17,214 nt of DNA from Clostridia bacterium (GTDB lineage: Bacteria; Bacillota_A; Clostridia; Lachnospirales; Lachnospiraceae). Below are positions 13,655-17,214 of this stretch, piece after piece (within the stretch, counting starts at the first letter, position 1; each line of letters begins with the position of its first letter). Location: contig JAAYYM010000524.1 in NCBI GenBank assembly GCA_012515365.1, forward strand, positions 1 to 17,214, in the 5' to 3' direction. A program made the translations under genes and the position numbers. Under the pieces are notes generated by a model that searched no databases, was not told the origin of the DNA, and saw only the letters and a program-made list of their open reading frames with translations.

Positions 13655-15562
13655 ATGAAGAAGAAAATCGCTTTGCTTACAACAGGATGGTCATGCGAAT
13701 ATATATTTGCAGTGCTGGATGGGATCAAAAAGGCTGTTTCATCAGATGAAGTCGATTTATATTTATTCATATGTTACGGCTATTATGATGAAACAAAGGC
13801 TTTTAACCATGGCGAATATAACATATTCAGTCTGGCTCATTATGAGGATTTCGATGGTGTCATTCTATTTTCCAATATCTTTAATTCTATTGAAGTACTG
13901 GAACGTGAAAAAGCAAGGATTATTGCGTCTAAAACACCGGTCATCAGTCTTGAATACAAACTGGATGGGATCGACTACATAGGTACAGATAATTACAGCG
14001 GTATGTATGAGATCACAGAGCATTTGATCAGTGTGCACGGTCTGCGTGATCTGGCATTTATCGGAGGTCCGGATGATAATTCAGAAAGTCTGGACAGAAA
14101 ACGCGCATTTTTGGATGCAATGGCAGCCCATCATCTGACTCCAGATGAAAAAAACATCATCACAGGTGGAAACTGGTCCTACGACTTTGGATATGATCAG
14201 ATGCTTAAAATGATCAGAGAATCAAAAAAGCTTCCGGAAGGCATTGTCTGCGTCAATGATGAGGGCACATTAGGAGCTATCACATGTTTACATAAAAACG
14301 GCATCAGAGTGCCTAGAGATATTGTAGTAGTCGGATTTGATGATACGCAGTCTGCTGCAGCATTTACTCCTTCGATTTCAACAGTCAACCGTAACTGGAG
14401 TGAGCTTGGCGTCAAAGCCATCGAACATCTAAATAAATTAATCAATAAAGAGCCTGTTGAACCGGTTGAAATGCTCAAATCATCCGCTGTTTTCAGACAA
14501 AGCTGTGGATGTGTTTCAGAGCAGGATGAGGTTCAGAAAAACAATAGCCTGGATCTATTTCACCAACAACGAGTAACCTTAAGCTTTAATCGGCATGTAC
14601 GTCATTTGCAAGAATATTTCATCGAAGAAACGGAGCCATCCTCGCTATGGAGCCAGATACAGCATTATCTTAAAGAACATCATGAATTCGAAGGCGATGA
14701 ATTCTGTATTCTTATGGAGCGCAGCTCTATGCCAGAAGAAATCAATGTGGAAGAGCGTGCAAAACGAAAAGATGGATATAGTGAAGAATTGCTAAAGACG
14801 GTACATATAAAAGATCAACAGATCCAAAAGAGTGAGATCGTGTATTCAAGAGAGCTGATTCCAAAAGGAATGAATGATGACAGGAATAATCTATATATGT
14901 TTGTTCCCTTTCATTTTCAAGATCAGGTAATCGGATATTTTGTCAATAAGAATTCGACCAGTCTGATCGAAAATAGATTCTGCTATGACTGGAGCAAGGG
15001 TATCAGCAATGGTTTTACATTATTTTATCAAAAATATTTATATACACTTACCAACAAAGAATTAACGACACTTTATATGAAGGATGCAATGACAGGACTC
15101 TTTAACCGCCTGGGCTATAAGAAGCTGGCATATGAATTCTTTCAGGAAAATCGAGATAAACAGGAGCATACAGTTATTATATTTGCTGATATCAACTATA
15201 TGAAAGGCATTAATGACCAGTTTGGTCATTTGCATGGCGATCTTGCAATTAAAACGGTTGCTGAGATTTTACAGCAGGCATTTCCAAGTGACTGGCTGGG
15301 CTTTCGTTATGGTGGGGATGAATATCTGTATATCGGAAGCGGACAAGATGAGGAAGTAGTAGATCAGTACTGCAGCAATGCTTCCACAAATCTGGAGCGC
15401 AGGGCAAAGCGAATGTCACTGCCTTATCATTTGAGTATCAGCATCGGATATCAGATCGTCAGACCGCAGACCGACCTGACACTTGATGAAGCCGTGAAGC
15501 TGGCGGATGAAACAATGTATCGTCATAAAGAAGAATTTCATAGTCTGAGAAAAGAATTATAA
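13655..15562 (+). CDS. Soluble diguanylate cyclase with a LacI-type periplasmic-binding-protein sensor
   Basis: A 635-residue cytoplasmic protein that should make cyclic di-GMP in response to a small ligand. AGGAGG lies 6 bases before the start. Residues 1 to ~280 are a periplasmic-binding-protein-like domain of the LacI/GalR type: KKIALLTTGWSCEYIFAVLDG at the start, FDGVILFS, then INDEG-like VCVNDEGTLGAI and VVVGFDDTQSAA, TVNRNWSELG. It has no helix-turn-helix, no signal peptide and no membrane segment. A ~190-residue linker, perhaps GAF-like, follows. The GGDEF domain starts near 475 (DAMTGLFNRLGY, 477-488), with active site RYGGDEY (GGDEY at 553-557). The inhibitory RxxD motif expected just before it reads FPSD, so product inhibition through that site is unlikely. 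Sugar sensing is the best guess for the ligand. Confidence 0.88.
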   Translation: MKKKIALLTTGWSCEYIFAVLDGIKKAVSSDEVDLYLFICYGYYDETKAFNHGEYNIFSLAHYEDFDGVILFSNIFNSIEVLEREKARIIASKTPVISLEYKLDGIDYIGTDNYSGMYEITEHLISVHGLRDLAFIGGPDDNSESLDRKRAFLDAMAAHHLTPDEKNIITGGNWSYDFGYDQMLKMIRESKKLPEGIVCVNDEGTLGAITCLHKNGIRVPRDIVVVGFDDTQSAAAFTPSISTVNRNWSELGVKAIEHLNKLINKEPVEPVEMLKSSAVFRQSCGCVSEQDEVQKNNSLDLFHQQRVTLSFNRHVRHLQEYFIEETEPSSLWSQIQHYLKEHHEFEGDEFCILMERSSMPEEINVEERAKRKDGYSEELLKTVHIKDQQIQKSEIVYSRELIPKGMNDDRNNLYMFVPFHFQDQVIGYFVNKNSTSLIENRFCYDWSKGISNGFTLFYQKYLYTLTNKELTTLYMKDAMTGLFNRLGYKKLAYEFFQENRDKQEHTVIIFADINYMKGINDQFGHLHGDLAIKTVAEILQQAFPSDWLGFRYGGDEYLYIGSGQDEEVVDQYCSNASTNLERRAKRMSLPYHLSISIGYQIVRPQTDLTLDEAVKLADETMYRHKEEFHSLRKEL

Positions 15563-15572
15563 AAAACATTGG

Positions 15573-16925
15573 TCAGGATGTCCTTTTGGGAGCAGCATCC
15601 GATGACATTTTGCGTAGAACACCAAGCTGTAAAGGAATTGAACAGACAAAGCTGATGGTGTCAGAAAGTGGCTGAGTCATTTCTATTCCAAGCAGACCGA
15701 AATAGCGTGGCAGGATTAGGATCAAGGGAATAAAGAACAGTCCTTGGCGTGCAATTGCAAGAAAAGAGGCTTTCCATACCTTTCCGATATTCTGCAGCAT
15801 CATATTGCTGAGTACGACCCACCCCATGAACGGAAAAGTCAGACACTGGAAACGCAATGCGTTAGTTCCGATTTCTATGACCTCGGGATCTTTTCTAAAG
15901 ACTGCTATGACTGTCGGAGCGAAGATTCCGCCTAAGACAGACAGGGCAATGAGCACAAAAAATGATGATTTGATACAGAAGAAAAATGCTTTTTTTACAC
16001 GTTCATAGAGTCCTGCTCCATAGTTGAAGCCACAGACGGGCTGAAAACCTTGACCAAAACCTATCAGCGCAGATCCTGCGAACATCATGACTCTATTTGT
16101 GATCGACATAGCAGCTATGGCAACATCTCCGTAAACGCCGGCTGAGAAATTCAGACAGATTCCTGCGACACTGGCAAGTCCTTGACGTAAAAGGGAGGGG
16201 GCTCCGCCACGACAAATCTCTAAATAATAGGCAGGTGTAGGTTTGAAATTCTGTATGTGGATGTGCAGATTTTCACCCTGATGTGTGCCGTAAAGAAGCA
16301 TACAGAAGCTTACCAACTGACTGATAATAGTTGCCAGTGCGGCACCCTTGATCCCCATTTTGAATACGAAGATGAAAAGTGGATCTAATGCAATATTTAA
16401 TACAGCACCGGTCAAAATACCGATCATGGCATACATGGCATTTCCCTGAAAGCGCAGCTGATTATTCAGTACAAGAGATGCTGTCATGTAAGGTGCACCG
16501 ATCAAAATCAGCTTCAGATAATCCATTGCATAAGGCAGAATGGTCTGCGTAGAGCCAAGAGCAACTGCAAGCGGTTTTAGAAAGAGCAAACCTATCATCA
16601 TAAATGCAATACCAAATAGAAGAGAAGAGAAAAAGCCAATAGAAGCCATGCGTGAGGCTTCTTCTTTATTTTGTCTGCCAAGCTGTCTGGAGATATAATT
16701 TCCGGATCCATGTCCAAAGAAAAAACCACAAGCCTGAATGACAGCCATTAGTGTGAAGACGATACCGACTGCACCTGTGGCACTGGTATTGATTTTTCCT
16801 ACAAAAAATGTATCAGCCATATTATAAAATGAAGTAATCAGCATACTGATGATAGTAGGAAATGCAAGTTTACATACCAGCTTCTCTACAGGCTGTTCCG
16901 TCAATTCTACATATTTTTCACTCAT
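15573..16925 (-). CDS. MATE family multidrug/Na+ (or H+) antiporter
   Basis: A 450-residue membrane protein of the MATE superfamily, NorM/DinF-like clostridial branch. The minus-strand start ATG (16925-16923) is preceded by AAGGAG. The opening LTEQPVEKLVCKLAFPTIISML and ADTFFVGKI are typical of the family, as are GSGNYISRQLGRQ near residues 73-85 and GFGQGFQPVCGFNYGA near 262-277 in the second half. About 12 hydrophobic segments form two related six-helix bundles. It exports cationic drugs or metabolites against an ion gradient; the substrate is not predictable. It converges with the diguanylate cyclase gene, only 10 bases between the stops and no clear hairpin, and diverges from nadA. Confidence 0.92.
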   Translation of the reverse strand: MSEKYVELTEQPVEKLVCKLAFPTIISMLITSFYNMADTFFVGKINTSATGAVGIVFTLMAVIQACGFFFGHGSGNYISRQLGRQNKEEASRMASIGFFSSLLFGIAFMMIGLLFLKPLAVALGSTQTILPYAMDYLKLILIGAPYMTASLVLNNQLRFQGNAMYAMIGILTGAVLNIALDPLFIFVFKMGIKGAALATIISQLVSFCMLLYGTHQGENLHIHIQNFKPTPAYYLEICRGGAPSLLRQGLASVAGICLNFSAGVYGDVAIAAMSITNRVMMFAGSALIGFGQGFQPVCGFNYGAGLYERVKKAFFFCIKSSFFVLIALSVLGGIFAPTVIAVFRKDPEVIEIGTNALRFQCLTFPFMGWVVLSNMMLQNIGKVWKASFLAIARQGLFFIPLILILPRYFGLLGIEMTQPLSDTISFVCSIPLQLGVLRKMSSDAAPKRTS

Positions 16926-16962
16926 ATGTCAGCTCCTTCTTAATCCCTCTTTATACATTATT

Positions 16963-16991
16963 AGTCTAAAACTTGTTGCGCATACTGTCAA
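16963..16991 (-). promoter_or_regulatory. Promoter of the MATE gene
   Basis: Read on the minus strand: TTGACA (16991-16986), a 17-base spacer, TAGACT (16968-16963). It sits about 40 bases before the start. The -35 box is one of the repeated TGTCA/TGACA elements of this intergenic region. Confidence 0.7.
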
Positions 16992-17076
16992 ATTTGTCAG
17001 TTGTCACAAATAATTAACAGGTGTCTTGTCACATGTAAAATAACATGGTATACTGTCAGACAATATAAAACTGTCA
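16986..17076. repeat. Six TGTCA elements in the MATE/nadA intergenic region
   Basis: TGTCA occurs on the plus strand at 16986, 16995, 17002, 17027, 17054 and 17072, all in one orientation. Two of them overlap -35 boxes (MATE and nadA) and one, TGTCAGACA (17054-17062), is an odd-centred palindrome at the nadA transcription start. This may be a regulator array; NAD genes in Firmicutes are often controlled by NiaR, but I cannot confirm that motif here. Confidence 0.5.
17026..17054 (+). promoter_or_regulatory. Promoter of nadA
   Basis: TTGTCA (17026-17031), a 17-base spacer and TATACT (17049-17054), 55 bases before the nadA start. The spacer contains CATGT...ACATG, a short inverted repeat that could be an operator. 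Confidence 0.75.
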
Positions 17077-17109
17077 AAAGAGAAGGCAGCTTTGAGGAGG
17101 AAGTCGGGT

Positions 17110-17214
17110 ATGTCACTTACAGATGAGATCATGCAGTTAAAAAAGGAGAAACATGCTGTCATTCTGGCACATTACTATGTCAATGATGAGATACAGGAAA
17201 TTGCAGATGAAATC
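17110..17214 (+). CDS. nadA: Quinolinate synthase, 5' fragment (35 codons)
   Basis: Only the first 35 residues lie in the window. KKEKHAVILAHYYVNDEIQE followed by IADEI is the strongly conserved N-terminus of NadA; the LAHYY segment (19-23) belongs to the substrate pocket. NadA is a 4Fe-4S enzyme that condenses iminoaspartate with dihydroxyacetone phosphate to quinolinate, the first committed product for de novo NAD. GAGGAGG (17094-17100) lies 9 bases before ATG 17110. In Clostridia nadA is commonly followed by nadB and nadC, so an NAD operon probably continues past the right edge. Its promoter diverges from that of the MATE gene. Confidence 0.93.
   Translation, partial: MSLTDEIMQLKKEKHAVILAHYYVNDEIQEIADEI

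Noticed and set aside
15563..15600. Bidirectional terminator between the diguanylate cyclase and MATE genes
   Set aside because: No convincing inverted repeat with a T-tract could be found around the 10-base gap.

Overview
The window looks like a chromosomal segment of a low-to-mid GC Gram-positive anaerobe of the Clostridia, most likely Lachnospiraceae. The grounds are a SCIFF (ranthipeptide) precursor with its radical SAM maturase, strong AGGAGG-type ribosome binding sites, A/T-ending codon use and clostridial gene families such as a DUF6323-like protein. The assignment comes from reading motifs; no database search was possible.

Layout. Bases 1 to about 2110 are the late (tail/baseplate) end of a prophage, with A/C-ending codons unlike the rest. 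The second phage gene appears to run in frame into the 3' end of an unrelated host gene, so its product (590-2350) is probably a chimera. A 400-base gap follows (2351-2751). It holds a consensus promoter, an 18-codon leader ORF whose end lies inside a stem-loop, an alternative pairing partner, an intrinsic terminator and a 26-base tandem repeat. Together these look like a ribosome-controlled attenuator in front of a three-gene ABC-2 exporter operon (2752-5439).

Bases 5630-6449 hold a DUF6323-like gene and decayed remains of what may be its DUF6179 partner. Next is the SCIFF locus: a 49-residue precursor (6532-6681), a hairpin-bearing intercistronic gap, and the maturase (6804-8201). The maturase overlaps a PLP-dependent Orn/Lys/Arg decarboxylase-type gene (8201-9598), which overlaps a 1040-residue HelD-like helicase gene (9576-12698). 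The last ~205 residues of that helicase resemble the N-terminal beta-sandwich of GH31 alpha-glucosidases without the catalytic barrel, which I regard as the most unusual protein here.

A membrane protein/XRE regulator pair with its own promoter follows (12816-13544). Then come a soluble diguanylate cyclase carrying a LacI-type sugar-binding sensor (13655-15562) and a convergent MATE exporter (15573-16925, minus strand). The window ends in quinolinate synthase nadA (from 17110). The MATE and nadA promoters are divergent and sit among repeated TGTCA elements.

Working together: translational overlaps tie scfB, the decarboxylase-like enzyme and the HelD-like protein into one unit, perhaps led by scfA. 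The ABC exporter has its own leader control and is a separate operon. No tRNA, rRNA, CRISPR array, integrase or transposase was seen.
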